Source: CALMFG01 sp963666035 (GTDB taxonomy: Bacteria > Bacillota > Clostridia > Christensenellales > CALMFG01). Taken from it: a DNA stretch of 64,000 bases. The notes under the pieces are model-generated. The model worked only from the letters and a program-made list of their open reading frames with translations. It was not told the DNA's origin and did not search any database. Where the stretch lies: NCBI GenBank assembly GCA_963666035.2, contig CAXXJI010000007.1, forward strand, positions 464,703 through 528,702. Direction: 5' to 3'. The position numbers were made by a program, and so were the translations under genes. Shown one piece after another: positions 7,596 to 17,600 of the stretch (position 1 is the first letter of the stretch; each line of letters opens with the position of its first letter).

Positions 7596-8180
7596 ATGAA
7601 ATTCTGTGTTTTGATGGGCAGCCCGAGGAAAAACGGCAATACGGCCGAGGTATGTAAGCACTTCATAAATGAATTAAAGCTAAAAGGTGCAGAGGCAAGC
7701 TATATCACACTCGCGGACAAAAACATTCTGCCCTGCAAAGGTTGTTATACGTGTCAGGACATTCAAGACGAATACGGATGTGTTCAGCAGGACGATGCGG
7801 CAGGGCTGATTCGGGAGATGATTGCCGCCGATGTGGTGGTGTTTGCAACGCCTATCTATACATGGTACTGCACGCCGCCCATGAAAGCACTGCTGGACCG
7901 GCATTATGGACTGAACAAGTTTTATGGAAAAGCGGAAGGGAGCCTTTGGGCGGGCAAGAATATTGCGCTTATCACAACCAACGGCTATGAGACGGAATAT
8001 GGCGCAGGGCCTTTTCGGGATGGCATCATGCGCTTGTGCGAGCACTCGCGCTTAAACTATCGCGGAATGTATTCGGTGCGGGATTTGGACGGAATGGTGT
8101 CCTTCCAGACGCCAGAAGCCATCGATGGCGCCAAAACGTTTGCCCGTGAGCTGATCGCCGCATGTTCAAAAACGCTATAA
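7596..8180 (+). CDS. NADPH-dependent FMN reductase / flavodoxin-family protein
   Basis: The N-terminal GSPRKNGNT loop binds FMN phosphate, and the CKGCYTCQ cluster at about residue 48-55 is the cysteine-rich segment of iron-sulfur-flavoprotein-like NAD(P)H:FMN reductases. PIYTWYCTPPMKALLDR matches the second flavin loop. 194 residues is the usual family length, and the protein is cytosolic. ATG 7596 is chosen over TTG 7593 because AGAGGGA sits 5-11 bases upstream. Its electron acceptor is unknown, and the following GH43 gene does not help to assign one. Confidence 0.85.
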   Translation: MKFCVLMGSPRKNGNTAEVCKHFINELKLKGAEASYITLADKNILPCKGCYTCQDIQDEYGCVQQDDAAGLIREMIAADVVVFATPIYTWYCTPPMKALLDRHYGLNKFYGKAEGSLWAGKNIALITTNGYETEYGAGPFRDGIMRLCEHSRLNYRGMYSVRDLDGMVSFQTPEAIDGAKTFARELIAACSKTL

Positions 8181-8237
8181 AGAAACAACAATTCAATCGA
8201 GGTTTAAAATATATATTTTTGTATGAAAGGAGACAGA

Positions 8238-9341
8238 ATGCGCGCAATAAAAAGTTTAGCGGCTTTGCTGATTTCGGTGGTTCTTGTCGTGTTGGCTATC
8301 GTACTTTCCGGCTGTAAAAGCTTGATGATTATTAAGGGGAACGAATCGGCATTGAGTCCAAATGAGCCGATCATAACAAAGATTTTTACTGCAGACCCAT
8401 CCGCGCATGTGTTTGACGGGGAACTCTATATCTACCCGTCTCATGATCCGGATAAGCTGACAGACCCATCTGCTTCTTCGGACAAGGGCGGAAAATATCA
8501 GATGGTGGATTATCACGTTTTATCCATTGACGATTTTTCGGGGCTTTGTACCGACCACGGCGTGGCTTTGGCGCTGGAGGATATCCCTTGGGCCAGTCAG
8601 CAGTTATGGGCGCCGGATGCCGCATACAAAAATGGGATGTACTATTTCTATTTTCCGGCCAAGGACAAGGACGGCATTTTCCGGATCGGCGCGGCCACCA
8701 GTGAGAACCCGGAAGGTCCGTTTACAGCCGAAGAAAATTATTTTGAAGGCAGTTTCAGTATGGACCCGTGCGTCTTTATGGATGATGACGGCACCGCCTA
8801 TATGATTTTCGGCGGGTTGGACGGCGGACAATTGGAATGCTGGCAGACCGGTGAGTATATTGAGGGTGCAAGCGGCCCTGCAAACTCGGAGCCTGCACTG
8901 GGGCCGATGATGGCAAAGATGAGCGAGGATATGCTGGGGTTTACCGACCAGCCGAAAGAAATCTTGATCGTAGATGAGAACAGCGAAACGATTACCGCGG
9001 GCGATGAAAACCGTCGCTTTTTTGAAGCGGCGTGGATGCACAAATATCAAGGCAAGTATTATCTCTCCTACTCCACGGGGACAACGCACTTTTTGGTCTA
9101 TGCGGTCAGCGACAGTATAACTGGTCCGTATGTATACCAGGGACAGATACTAACGCCGGTGAAAGGATGGACAACCCATCATTCTATCGTGGAATATAAA
9201 GGTGAATGGTATCTTTTTTATCATGACGCATCGCTTTCGGACGGCATCGACTACCGCCGATGTGTGAAGTATGCCCGCTTAAGTTACAACTCAGACGGGA
9301 CGATTGTGACGATTGACCCATATCAGTCATCATATAGATAA
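8238..9341 (+). CDS. GH43-family glycosidase lipoprotein
   Basis: A lipoprotein signal ends in IVLSGC (cysteine near residue 26), placing the enzyme on the outer face of the membrane. The five-bladed GH43 fold is recognisable by the three acidic sites: FTADPSAHVF (general base Asp), SMDPCVFMDDDG (pKa-modulating Asp) and FFEAAWMHK (general acid Glu). The conserved GELYIYPSHD follows the first. Relatives are beta-xylosidases and alpha-L-arabinofuranosidases. ATG 8238 is preferred because the AAGGAGA site (8227-8233) lies inside the longer frame from 8223. It probably trims xylan or arabinan side chains outside the cell. Confidence 0.88.
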   Translation: MRAIKSLAALLISVVLVVLAIVLSGCKSLMIIKGNESALSPNEPIITKIFTADPSAHVFDGELYIYPSHDPDKLTDPSASSDKGGKYQMVDYHVLSIDDFSGLCTDHGVALALEDIPWASQQLWAPDAAYKNGMYYFYFPAKDKDGIFRIGAATSENPEGPFTAEENYFEGSFSMDPCVFMDDDGTAYMIFGGLDGGQLECWQTGEYIEGASGPANSEPALGPMMAKMSEDMLGFTDQPKEILIVDENSETITAGDENRRFFEAAWMHKYQGKYYLSYSTGTTHFLVYAVSDSITGPYVYQGQILTPVKGWTTHHSIVEYKGEWYLFYHDASLSDGIDYRRCVKYARLSYNSDGTIVTIDPYQSSYR

Positions 9342-9352
9342 AATTTAAATTA

Positions 9353-9397
9353 AAAAGCGGTCGATGCGCATATCAACGCAAAGCGGCCGCTTTCTAT
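9353..9397. terminator. Terminator between convergent GH43 and membrane-protein genes
   Basis: AAAGCGG (9354-9360) pairs with CCGCTTT (9387-9393), with further pairing of GCG and CGC inside. A T-rich tail follows on the plus side and A-rich sequence precedes, so it can work in both directions. Confidence 0.6.
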
Positions 9398-9408
9398 TTT
9401 TAGTCAAT

Positions 9409-9873
9409 CTAATTTTCCTTATCATCAAACTTGTCTTCCAAATGCTTTTCCTGTTTTTTACTGAGCTTGTCCACGATGAAAATGACCACAAATGCACCTA
9501 AACCAGAGGAGATGAATGTGACGGCAAGGGCAAAAAAACTGGTTGAAAAATCATTTATTCTTACGTGATCATGGTAGTTGCCAAAAAAGCTTAAAAGCGT
9601 CACCACCACACCTGTGATGAGCGGAACTAAAACAAAAGCCAGTTTCTTTTTGCCTTGATAGATAGGGTGGCCGACCATCACCTGCCGGATGAGAATATAC
9701 ACCGATGCGCCGAAAAAGGCGATAAATTCGACCATGTAGTCTGCAAACGGCATTTTAAAGTAGAACTGTTTGACCAGCAAAGAGATCATCAAAACGAGCA
9801 TAATGAATAGATACGCTTCATTGATGATTTTCATTTTCTGTATACGAATTCTCTCATCATCATATGGTTTCAT
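9409..9873 (-). CDS. DUF6773-like four-helix membrane protein, partner of an XRE regulator
   Basis: About 154 residues with four hydrophobic segments. The first pair follows a charged N-terminus (MKPYDDERIRIQKMK), and the tail is highly charged (KKQEKHLEDKFDDKEN). This matches the small membrane protein found behind XRE regulators in many Firmicutes. Start 9873 is chosen because GGGAGG lies just upstream, inside the 3' end of the regulator gene, giving a 14-base overlap. Function unknown; the conserved pairing suggests a membrane-linked regulatory or self-protection module. Confidence 0.7.
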   Translation of the reverse strand: MKPYDDERIRIQKMKIINEAYLFIMLVLMISLLVKQFYFKMPFADYMVEFIAFFGASVYILIRQVMVGHPIYQGKKKLAFVLVPLITGVVVTLLSFFGNYHDHVRINDFSTSFFALAVTFISSGLGAFVVIFIVDKLSKKQEKHLEDKFDDKEN

Positions 9874-10069
9874 TTTCTTCCTCCCAAAATAGATCATTTA
9901 AAGTTTTATTCAGCGCGCGGCAAATGGCGATGCAGAGCTTCAGCGAGGGATTATAGTTGCCGCTTTCGATCATACCGATGGTCTGGCGGGTCACACCCAC
10001 GGCATCCGCGAGGGATTGCTGGCTCATATCGCATTCGATACGCGCGATTTTTATACGCTTGTTTTTCAT
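9860..10069 (-). CDS. XRE-family transcriptional regulator, short single-domain type
   Basis: 69 residues, almost only a helix-turn-helix: ARIECDMSQQSLADAVGVTRQ, then TIGMIESGNYNPSLKLCIAI and a C-terminal DLFWEEE. This is the YozG/YvaO-like short XRE type. A GAAAGGAAG ribosome site and a TTGACA/TATTAT promoter lie upstream. It overlaps the downstream membrane protein, so the two are co-translated. It likely represses its own operon. Confidence 0.88.
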   Translation of the reverse strand: MKNKRIKIARIECDMSQQSLADAVGVTRQTIGMIESGNYNPSLKLCIAICRALNKTLNDLFWEEENETI

Positions 10070-10091
10070 GGACGATCTTCCTTTCGCAAGA

Positions 10092-10120
10092 ATAATACAA
10101 TATTAGTTGCAAAATGTCAA
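10092..10120 (-). promoter_or_regulatory. Promoter of the XRE / membrane-protein operon
   Basis: Read on the minus strand, TTGACA (10120-10115) and TATTAT (10097-10092) are 17 bases apart, about 25 bases before the regulator start codon. Two TTGCAA-like elements (one in the spacer, one upstream near 10127-10132) could be regulator contacts. The rest of the 10070-10403 gap holds no gene I can see. Confidence 0.6.
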
Positions 10121-10403
10121 GTATATATTGCAAATAGATTTATATATACGATAATATATCGAGATTGCAGCGTGCTTAGTCTAATATAGGGGCAAATAAT
10201 AAATTTCAGAACACAATATAGCCGGTGCATAATGAATATCAAAAAAGCAAAGAGCCGGCATGTCCTTGTAAACCATCGCAAGGGGCAATATAATAAAAAG
10301 AAAAGGATAAAATGGGTATGAAGTATCGTCATCAATCGATCATGTTTTTTATATATCGGGGTATGATGCCGAATAATAGAAGTGGAGCGTTTTAAAAAAT
10401 ATC

Positions 10404-11060
10404 ATGGATATCACGATCAGGGTGGAGCAAAAAAGGGATTACCGCGCAGCTGAAGAAGTGACCCGGGAGGCTTTTTGGAACCATCATGTACCTGGATGTG
10501 ATGAGCACTATCTTTTGCATATCTTGCGAAGCGCCGCGGTGTTTATCCCCGCGCTGTCTATGGTGGCGGAGCGAGAGGGGGAAATTGTGGGGCATATTGC
10601 TTATGCTAAAAGCTTTGTGATTGGAGACGATGGGCAAAAGCACGAGGTACTGACGTTTGGCCCTGTGTCTGTGCATCCCGACAGCCAAAGTCAGGGCATT
10701 GGTTCGAGGCTGATTGAAACCACGCTAAAAAAGGCGGTGGGGATGAGGCATGCGGCGGTGATGATTTATGGCGACCCGGCTTACTACGAACGCTTTGGAT
10801 TTCTGCCGGGTAAAACGTTCGGCATTGCCGCATCGGATAATTTTTGGATACCGTCCTTGCAGGGATTGGAACTTGTGCCTGGCACGCTGAAAAAAGTCGG
10901 CGGTGGCAGGTTCTTTGAAGATGAAATATATCATGTGGACGAAAATGAAGCCGCCCTGTTTGACCTTGGGTTTGCACCAAAAGAAAAAAAAGAAGGACTG
11001 CCGTCTCAGCAACATTTTTTAAAACTTCTCAGTCAGCGAACGCCCAGAGGTATGGAATAG
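10404..11060 (+). CDS. GNAT-family N-acetyltransferase (YhbS-like)
   Basis: The acetyl-CoA fold is seen in order: ITIRVEQKRDY (beta 1), GEIVGHIAYAKSF (beta 4), FGPVSVHPDSQSQGIGSRL (motif A with the Q-x-x-G-I-G pyrophosphate loop) and GDPAYYERFGF (motif B). That last stretch is typical of the YhbS group. 218 residues, cytosolic. The ribosome site is weak (GGAG about 18 bases upstream). Substrate unknown. A hairpin terminator follows, so it is monocistronic. Confidence 0.85.
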   Translation: MDITIRVEQKRDYRAAEEVTREAFWNHHVPGCDEHYLLHILRSAAVFIPALSMVAEREGEIVGHIAYAKSFVIGDDGQKHEVLTFGPVSVHPDSQSQGIGSRLIETTLKKAVGMRHAAVMIYGDPAYYERFGFLPGKTFGIAASDNFWIPSLQGLELVPGTLKKVGGGRFFEDEIYHVDENEAALFDLGFAPKEKKEGLPSQQHFLKLLSQRTPRGME

Positions 11061-11071
11061 TTCCGATTTCT

Positions 11072-11100
11072 AACACCCGTCAAACTGACGGGTGTTTTTT
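11072..11100. terminator. Terminator shared by the acetyltransferase and DUF6064-like genes
   Basis: AACACCCGTC and GACGGGTGTT make a 10-bp stem with loop AAACT, followed by six T. The hairpin includes the stop codon of the converging minus-strand gene. Confidence 0.8.
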
Positions 11101-11760
11101 GTAAAAGAGAATTAGTATCCACCCATATAACCCAAGCAGTATAAAGGGGACATCCGCAAGCCAGCCGGACGCCACGGTGGCGGTTCCGATAAATACAGCG
11201 TAGGCAGTCATGAGATGAAAAAGGGCCGGGTTGCCTTTAGGATAGTTTAAGGAGAAAAGGCTGAGAACAAACATGGTGGTCGGGCAGGGCATTAAGCCGA
11301 AATATGAAAACAACAAATCGCTGGCCTGAACAACAAACCCTTGTCCGTATTGATAGGCCGGGTACCAGAATCCCCAGATCAGGATCAGCAAAACTGAAAA
11401 GCGAAAAGGATTTACGTCTGAAAAATCTAAATGGATCTGAGGTCTTTTGATTTCCTTTAGCCACTGAAGAAGAATTAATAAGAGCAGGATTGGTGCAAAG
11501 ATATATGTGAGCAGATAGGGAAGGCCGACATGAAACCAATAGATGACGCCGTACACACCCCAATATCCGAAAAGAAACAGCCAGTTCAGGGCGAAGTATA
11601 ATGTGAATACACGCCTGATTTTATTGCCAAGAATGCAGACCAGAACGAGAAGCACCAAGGCGATGATGTGCACATAGGGGCTTAAAAAACCAAATAGCTG
11701 GTATTCGGTCTGAACAAAACGGTGGAATCCTTCGCCGAAAACTTGTGGAGAAAATGTCAT
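11080..11760 (-). CDS. DUF6064-like seven-helix membrane protein
   Basis: About 226 residues, nearly all in hydrophobic helices (six or seven), with a FGLMPCPTTMFVLSLF stretch that is a signature of the DUF6064 family as I know it. Start 11760 is chosen because GAAAGGGG lies inside the longer frame, 8 bases upstream. The ribosome site and length are normal. Function unknown; the CPTT motif in a helix is conserved in the family. It is followed by the converging acetyltransferase gene and preceded by a DUF1232 gene. Confidence 0.65.
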   Translation of the reverse strand: MTFSPQVFGEGFHRFVQTEYQLFGFLSPYVHIIALVLLVLVCILGNKIRRVFTLYFALNWLFLFGYWGVYGVIYWFHVGLPYLLTYIFAPILLLLILLQWLKEIKRPQIHLDFSDVNPFRFSVLLILIWGFWYPAYQYGQGFVVQASDLLFSYFGLMPCPTTMFVLSLFSLNYPKGNPALFHLMTAYAVFIGTATVASGWLADVPFILLGLYGWILILFYKKHPSV

Positions 11761-11812
11761 AGAAAAACCCCTTTCCATATGTTTTTTTATCGTACGAAAG
11801 ACGAGCTTGGAT

Positions 11813-12187
11813 TTAGGTGCGGCTTAATACTGCGCGCAGAACAAAGAAGATGATTAAAGCCCAAACTAAAATCACAGGCAAAGCGAAGTACCATTTCTTT
11901 GGTTTGCCGTCTATCCATAGGTTTTCGGCTTGGGCGCGGCATTCGTTCAACACATCTTTTGGAATCAGTTTGACGGTTAAATAGACCATGACGGGCAGGA
12001 TGATCAGGTCATCCAGATAGCCTAACACCGGAATGAAATCGGGAATCAGGTCGATGGGCGACAGCGCATATGCCAAAGTGAGACCGGCAAGGATTTTGGC
12101 CATAATAGGGGTTTCTTTTCGCTTGATCGCTAAAAACAGTGCGGGGATATCGGTTTTCAGCTGTTTGGCTTTTTCTTTCAATTTCAT
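11813..12187 (-). CDS. DUF1232 (YkvA-like) membrane protein
   Basis: The DUF1232 core is clear: a charged N-terminal helix (KAKQLKTDIPALFLAIKRKET), then LAYALSPIDLIPDFIPVLGY with LDDLIILP, and a C-terminal hydrophobic helix (about residues 95-118). 124 residues. Function is unknown in the family. A GGTGGAG site lies about 12 bases upstream of the ATG. A second DUF1232 protein is encoded at 47796-48224. Confidence 0.85.
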   Translation of the reverse strand: MKLKEKAKQLKTDIPALFLAIKRKETPIMAKILAGLTLAYALSPIDLIPDFIPVLGYLDDLIILPVMVYLTVKLIPKDVLNECRAQAENLWIDGKPKKWYFALPVILVWALIIFFVLRAVLSRT

Positions 12188-12212
12188 AATTGTTAATATG
12201 CTCCACCTTGGA

Positions 12213-13088
12213 TTATTCCTCTGGATAATGAGCCTTAATACAATCGAAAAAAGTTTTTGCTAAGATTTCGGTTTCTTTTAAGACATTACAATTTTGACGA
12301 TTTTCAAATACATACTTTAACTTTTCAGAGAAAAACAGTAGCAAATCTGATAAGTGAGTTTGTTCATATTGACATAAAATTTGTGCTGAATCTGGTACGT
12401 TGATGCTTCTATGGTGAAAGAAGGCAATGTAGTGTGACCAAAAATATAGAATTCTATATATGAAGTAAGAATACTCAAATAGCTCTGTTGCATCATCATT
12501 AAGCGCACTTTCGAAAGCAGATGTTGTTTTTTGTATGGCACAAGGCGCAATTTGTAGAGCAGTTCTCTGTGCAAAGTATTCTCCCCAAATAGTAATCATT
12601 TCAATTTTTGAGTATTCAAATAACTCATCATAGGTCTTTATCGACAAAAAGCTATTTGTGTCTTGGTGATATCTATATTTATCAAACATGAATTGATTGC
12701 AGAGAGTATGGCCTATTTCATGGTATAGAAGATCAGAATATTCTTTCATTGCACTAGGCACAGTAATTAAACCAGGGTAACGATCGTTGAGATATAAACA
12801 AAAAACGCTACAGTGAATGTATATTATTTGCTCAATTTCGCCAGCATTGATATATTTCGATAGAGTTAATCCGAAATTGCCTTCTGAAATTTCTCCAGAA
12901 TCATAACCGAGTATTTTTGAATGCGTCTCAATAAACACTCTATAATCCTCATCAGCGAGAACAAATATTGTTTTCAAAGAAAATATCGATAAGGATTTAA
13001 TCAAATCATCAATATCTTTACTAATCTGAGGATTTGTTTTAAACAAAATACTAAGAGCATCATTATTTGATTGGATAAGTATTCCCAT
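12213..13088 (-). CDS. Putative zinc metallopeptidase with HEIGH motif
   Basis: The 291-residue protein contains HEIGH at residues 123-127 (LLYHEIGHTL) and WGEYFAQRTA around residue 170, giving a plausible HExxH...E zinc site like that of ImmA/IrrE-type or other gluzincin peptidases. The rest matches no family I know. There is no signal peptide, so it is cytosolic. The gene is clearly AT-richer than its neighbours, with many AAA/TTT/ATT codons, which suggests recent acquisition. ATG 13088 is chosen because AGAGGTG lies just before it (the longer frame starts at GTG 13097). No antitoxin- or repressor-like partner is adjacent, unlike typical ImmA. Confidence 0.55.
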   Translation of the reverse strand: MGILIQSNNDALSILFKTNPQISKDIDDLIKSLSIFSLKTIFVLADEDYRVFIETHSKILGYDSGEISEGNFGLTLSKYINAGEIEQIIYIHCSVFCLYLNDRYPGLITVPSAMKEYSDLLYHEIGHTLCNQFMFDKYRYHQDTNSFLSIKTYDELFEYSKIEMITIWGEYFAQRTALQIAPCAIQKTTSAFESALNDDATELFEYSYFIYRILYFWSHYIAFFHHRSINVPDSAQILCQYEQTHLSDLLLFFSEKLKYVFENRQNCNVLKETEILAKTFFDCIKAHYPEE

Positions 13089-13117
13089 AATTAACACCTC
13101 TTTTCTATAGATCGTAC

Positions 13118-14377
13118 TTAGGGTAGAAAAAAATACAAACTGTTCAGTAAATACGGCTGGTCTTGGGCTTCGGACATTCGCAGTAAAAAATTCTTGACTG
13201 AATCCACAGAAAACGTTTTTTCGGCAAGGCCGGAAAGCAATTTCTCAAATTTCTTTTTTTCATTTGGCTCAGCCGCGTCACTTAAGTATCCCCAGACATG
13301 CTGGGCCGCGTTGATTTCCGCGCCGATATTTGGCGGTAAAGCGGCGCACCTTTCAATCAGAGTGTAAAAAGCGAGGGCATCGGGGTGCGATTTATCTTTT
13401 AAGAGCGCTCGGATATCCTGATAGATTTTGGCTGAACGGCTGAGTACCCAGTACTTATATTTCGCCCACTCTCGCTCTAAATCCTGTATGGCGGTATTTG
13501 GGCATGTCAGCAGATTGCATTTCACCGCTGACAGATTTTTATCTTTAACTTCCAGCATGATATCGATGGATTTGTCGGGCAGGGCTTGGTAGAACCGCAA
13601 AAACGTATCGGCCGATATGGTGGCCGAATGCGCGCCGCGCGGGCCGATGGATGCGCTTTGAGAATAATGGATTTTTTGCTTGCCGTCCTGTTTTCGCCAG
13701 GTTGCCGCACAGCGCAAGATCCAATCGTTCATTGAACCCGCTTCTTCCGGCGGATTGAGCTCATGGTGTAGATTATCGAACACCACAGGCAGGCCGGTTT
13801 TTAAAGAAACCGATAAAACATCCGAAATGTGATATGAGCGGTCGTCATTTTCAATCGCCAAACGCGATCGGATATGGTTCGGCAACGCGTTGGCATTTTT
13901 AACAAATCGCGCGATAGCGGCGGGTTTATCGCCGTATACGCCGCCAATATGTAAGATGATTTTGCTTTCGGGTCCGCAGCCCAGGCTGTCCAAAAAGCGA
14001 CAATGGTATTTTAGATCTTCCTCCGCGCGTGACACTACCGAAGGATCAAGGGAATTTATAACCGTATATTGACCTGGATGCATGGAAACCCGTAAGTTAT
14101 TTTCTGATATTTGCTTCCCCATTTGAGTGAGCTGGGACGCAAAGTCATTCTGCCACGCGACAGTATTGACTGGGTGTGAGCCCAATGGGATGATATCTGA
14201 ACTGATGCGGAACAGCCGGATATCACTTTGGATGTTATAATCGATCACAGCATTTAACGCGTTGAGATTCTTTGCGGTGACCAAGCGTAAGTTATCGGGT
14301 ATCGCGTTTTTTAAGCGCAAAGAATAGAGCTTGGTTTTTCTGCTTCCAATATGAACACATGCATATCCGATTGACAT
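13118..14377 (-). CDS. uvsE: UV damage endonuclease UvsE with C-terminal DUF1722-like domain
   Basis: Residues 1-290 carry UVDE motifs in order: LFRISSDIIPLGSH, RVSMHPGQYTVINS, KIILHIGGVYG, LAIENDDRSY, VVFDNLHHELN and HYSQSASIG, a TIM-barrel with metal-binding His, Glu and Asp residues. The enzyme nicks DNA 5' of UV photoproducts and other lesions. The last 120 residues (KYKYWVLSRSAKIYQDIR, then HVWGYLSDAAEPNEKKKFE and QPYLLNSLYFFLP) resemble DUF1722, a domain often linked to photolyase or DNA repair. GGAGAT lies 6 bases before the ATG. It stands apart from the AT-rich neighbour downstream. Confidence 0.9.
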   Translation of the reverse strand: MSIGYACVHIGSRKTKLYSLRLKNAIPDNLRLVTAKNLNALNAVIDYNIQSDIRLFRISSDIIPLGSHPVNTVAWQNDFASQLTQMGKQISENNLRVSMHPGQYTVINSLDPSVVSRAEEDLKYHCRFLDSLGCGPESKIILHIGGVYGDKPAAIARFVKNANALPNHIRSRLAIENDDRSYHISDVLSVSLKTGLPVVFDNLHHELNPPEEAGSMNDWILRCAATWRKQDGKQKIHYSQSASIGPRGAHSATISADTFLRFYQALPDKSIDIMLEVKDKNLSAVKCNLLTCPNTAIQDLEREWAKYKYWVLSRSAKIYQDIRALLKDKSHPDALAFYTLIERCAALPPNIGAEINAAQHVWGYLSDAAEPNEKKKFEKLLSGLAEKTFSVDSVKNFLLRMSEAQDQPYLLNSLYFFLP

Positions 14378-14614
14378 TTTACCATCTCCAATCAGTGGGT
14401 ATAACTAAACAAAATCTTCAATGATATAGTTCATTATATCAGCATTTTCGATTCAAAAACACAGAATTAATCTTCGGATTATGGGAAATTGTGTAAATAT
14501 ATATGCAAAAGTATTTGGATTTGATAGAATAGCTATCATTATGTTTTGAAATTCAATTTACAGGTTAAAATTAGTTTAAAAAATTACTTTTGACATTAAG
14601 GCAGGGTGAATATT

Positions 14615-17600
14615 GTGCGGGGAATACAATATAGCTGTATGAGTCGAAAAATCATTTTCTTTATAATCCTGGTCGTGATGATCGCATTGCTGCCGATCAC
14701 TGGATTGGCGGCACAGCAAACGATCACCATCGATGGCGATATGAGTGACTGGACGGTTGCGTCCATGTCTTTTTCAGATGCGCTTGGGGATGTCAATGGC
14801 GCAGGGCCGCATGACCTCATTAAAATGTACATCACAAATGATGCCAACTATATTTATGTTCGATGGGATGCGATTGCCAGCCTTGCGGATTTAAAGAGTG
14901 TTACATATGGTCTGGCGCTGACTTCGATTCCTGCGACCGGTGATACACGGCCGGAAAAAGAAGTTTTGCTGTTTATCGATTATGACTCCAAAAGTCTGGC
15001 AACGGTTACGATATCAAATAGTACGACAGATACTATATTGGATGAAGAAACAGTTACCAATACATCTCCATATGTCAGGGCGGCGGAGTTTGGCACGACA
15101 AATAAGACTGTTGCCATAGAAGCGCGTTTTCCTTTAACGGTGATCGATAGTCTGACGGTTAACACTGTGGATGGAGATGCTACCGTGCCCCTTTGGGGTG
15201 CAACCCTTTCTTCGGGGGCCTTTACATCAGTTGTCAAGGACTATATACCAGATGATGGTTTTCTGGAATATGACATGGCAACGGCGACGTATACACCCGT
15301 GGGAACAGGCGCTATTGCGAAAATATCCGGCTCTACACTGAATCCAAAGGCCCAGCCGGGAGCAACTATTAATTACACGGTGACGATTAGTAATGTGGGT
15401 ACGACGGATAATTTACTGTTTAGTCAGATTGACTGGACTTTACCACCTGGGTTCACATATATATCAGGAACCACAACGGGGTTGACTACATCTAATCCGT
15501 CAGGAACGACGGGGACTTTAACTTGGGCTGGGCTTTCCGGCTCACTACCGCCGGGGGATTCCATTACGCTCAATTTTCAAGCCACAGCGGCACCGGGGGC
15601 AGGGACTTTTTACAGTCAGACTGCGCTGACTATGCCGAGCGGCACGATTAATACCGGAGACACCGCTGCGGTTGAATTGCAGAGCGATTATACCTCACCG
15701 GCAGCACCGACGAATCTAGCGGCTTCGGATATTACCGAGAACAGTGTGCGTTTGACATGGGATCCGGTAGCTGATGCGGATACCTATCGGATATACCAAT
15801 GGGGCGAATTGGTGGCCACGGTTCCTGCCTCGGAAGTGACGACGGTGATTTCCGGATTAAGCTCGGATACGACATATGAATACACCGTGGTTGCGGTTAA
15901 TTCTTCGGGGATATCTTCTGGGCCCAGCAATACGGTCAGCGTCACCACGCTGGCACCAGCGGATGCGACTGCGCCCACACTGCCCGGTGATCCGAGTTTA
16001 AGCACATCCAATGAAACAACAAATAGCATACAGGTAGATTGGGAAAAGGCAACAGACGATACGTCGGCGCAAAGCGCACTAAAGTATCTGGTTTATTATT
16101 CAACATCAGGAGATTTGACTACGGTTGCTGATATTGAAGCCAACGGGACACCGGCTGGCGCATATAAAACAGATATTAATACATTGAATGTTTCGGGATT
16201 GACCGAAAACACATTGTACTATTTCAATGTAATTGTTATGGATGAAGCGGGCAATAAAACAGCTTACACGATGACCAGCGACAGTACTTTGCCGATGGCA
16301 TCTCCCGTACTCTCCGCAAGCGGCACGACAGATACCAGCACTACGCTGAACTGGACGGCGGTAACGGGTGCAACGTCCTACACCGTCTATCTGGATGACG
16401 GGCTGGGCGGTACGATTGTCAGCACGGTGCCCGCAGGCACGACCACGCTGGATATCACTGGGCTGACACAAGGCACAGATTATACCTACTATGTGGTGGC
16501 AACCGACGGTACCAATTCCACCGAAAGCAACCACTTGACGGTGTCCACGATCGAGACCAATCCGCCGACGGTACCCGCCGGAACTACTGTGACGGCATCC
16601 AATCCGACGACATCAAGCATTCAAGTGGATTGGAACAAGGCGACAGACGATACATCAGCACAAAGTGATTTGCGCTATCTGGTTTATTATTCCACTTCGG
16701 ATAATATCGGCACACTGGCGGATATTGATGCAAATGGAACTGCCTTTGGCAGCTATCAGACGGATATCGATACGATGACGGTCACGGGACTGAATGATGG
16801 TACACCATACTATTTCAATGTGGTTGTTATTGATGAGGCGGGAAACAGAACCGCCTATACTTCCACCGACGAAACCACACTGACTTTAGGTACGCCTGTG
16901 CTTTCCGCAAGCGGCACGACAGATACCAGCACTACGCTGAACTGGACTGCGGTAACAGGTGCAACGTCCTACACCGTCTATCTGGATGACGGGCTGGGCG
17001 GCACGATTGTCAGCACGGTGCCCGCAGGCACGACCACGCTGGATATCACTGGGCTGACACAAGGCACAGATTATACCTACTATGTGGTGGCAACCGACGG
17101 TACCAATTCCACCGAAAGCAACCACTTGACGGTGTCCACGATCGAGACCAATCCGCCGACGGTACCCGCCGGAACTACTGTGACGGCATCCAATCCGACG
17201 ACATCAAGCATTCAAGTGGATTGGAACAAGGCGACAGACGATACATCAGCACAAAGTGATTTGCGCTATCTGGTTTATTATTCCACTTCGGATAATATCG
17301 GCACACTGGCGGATATTGATGCAAATGGAACTGCCTTTGGCAGCTATCAGACGGATATCGATACAATGACGGTCACGGGACTGAATGATGGTACACCATA
17401 CTATTTCAATGTGGTTGTTATTGATGAGGCGGGAAACAGAACCGCCTATACTTCCACCGACGAAACCACACTGACTTTAGGTACGCCTGTGCTTTCCGCA
17501 AGCGGCACGACAGATACCAGCACTACGCTGAACTGGACTGCGGTAACAGGTGCAACGTCCTACACCGTCTATCTGGATGACGGGCTGGGCGGCACGATTG

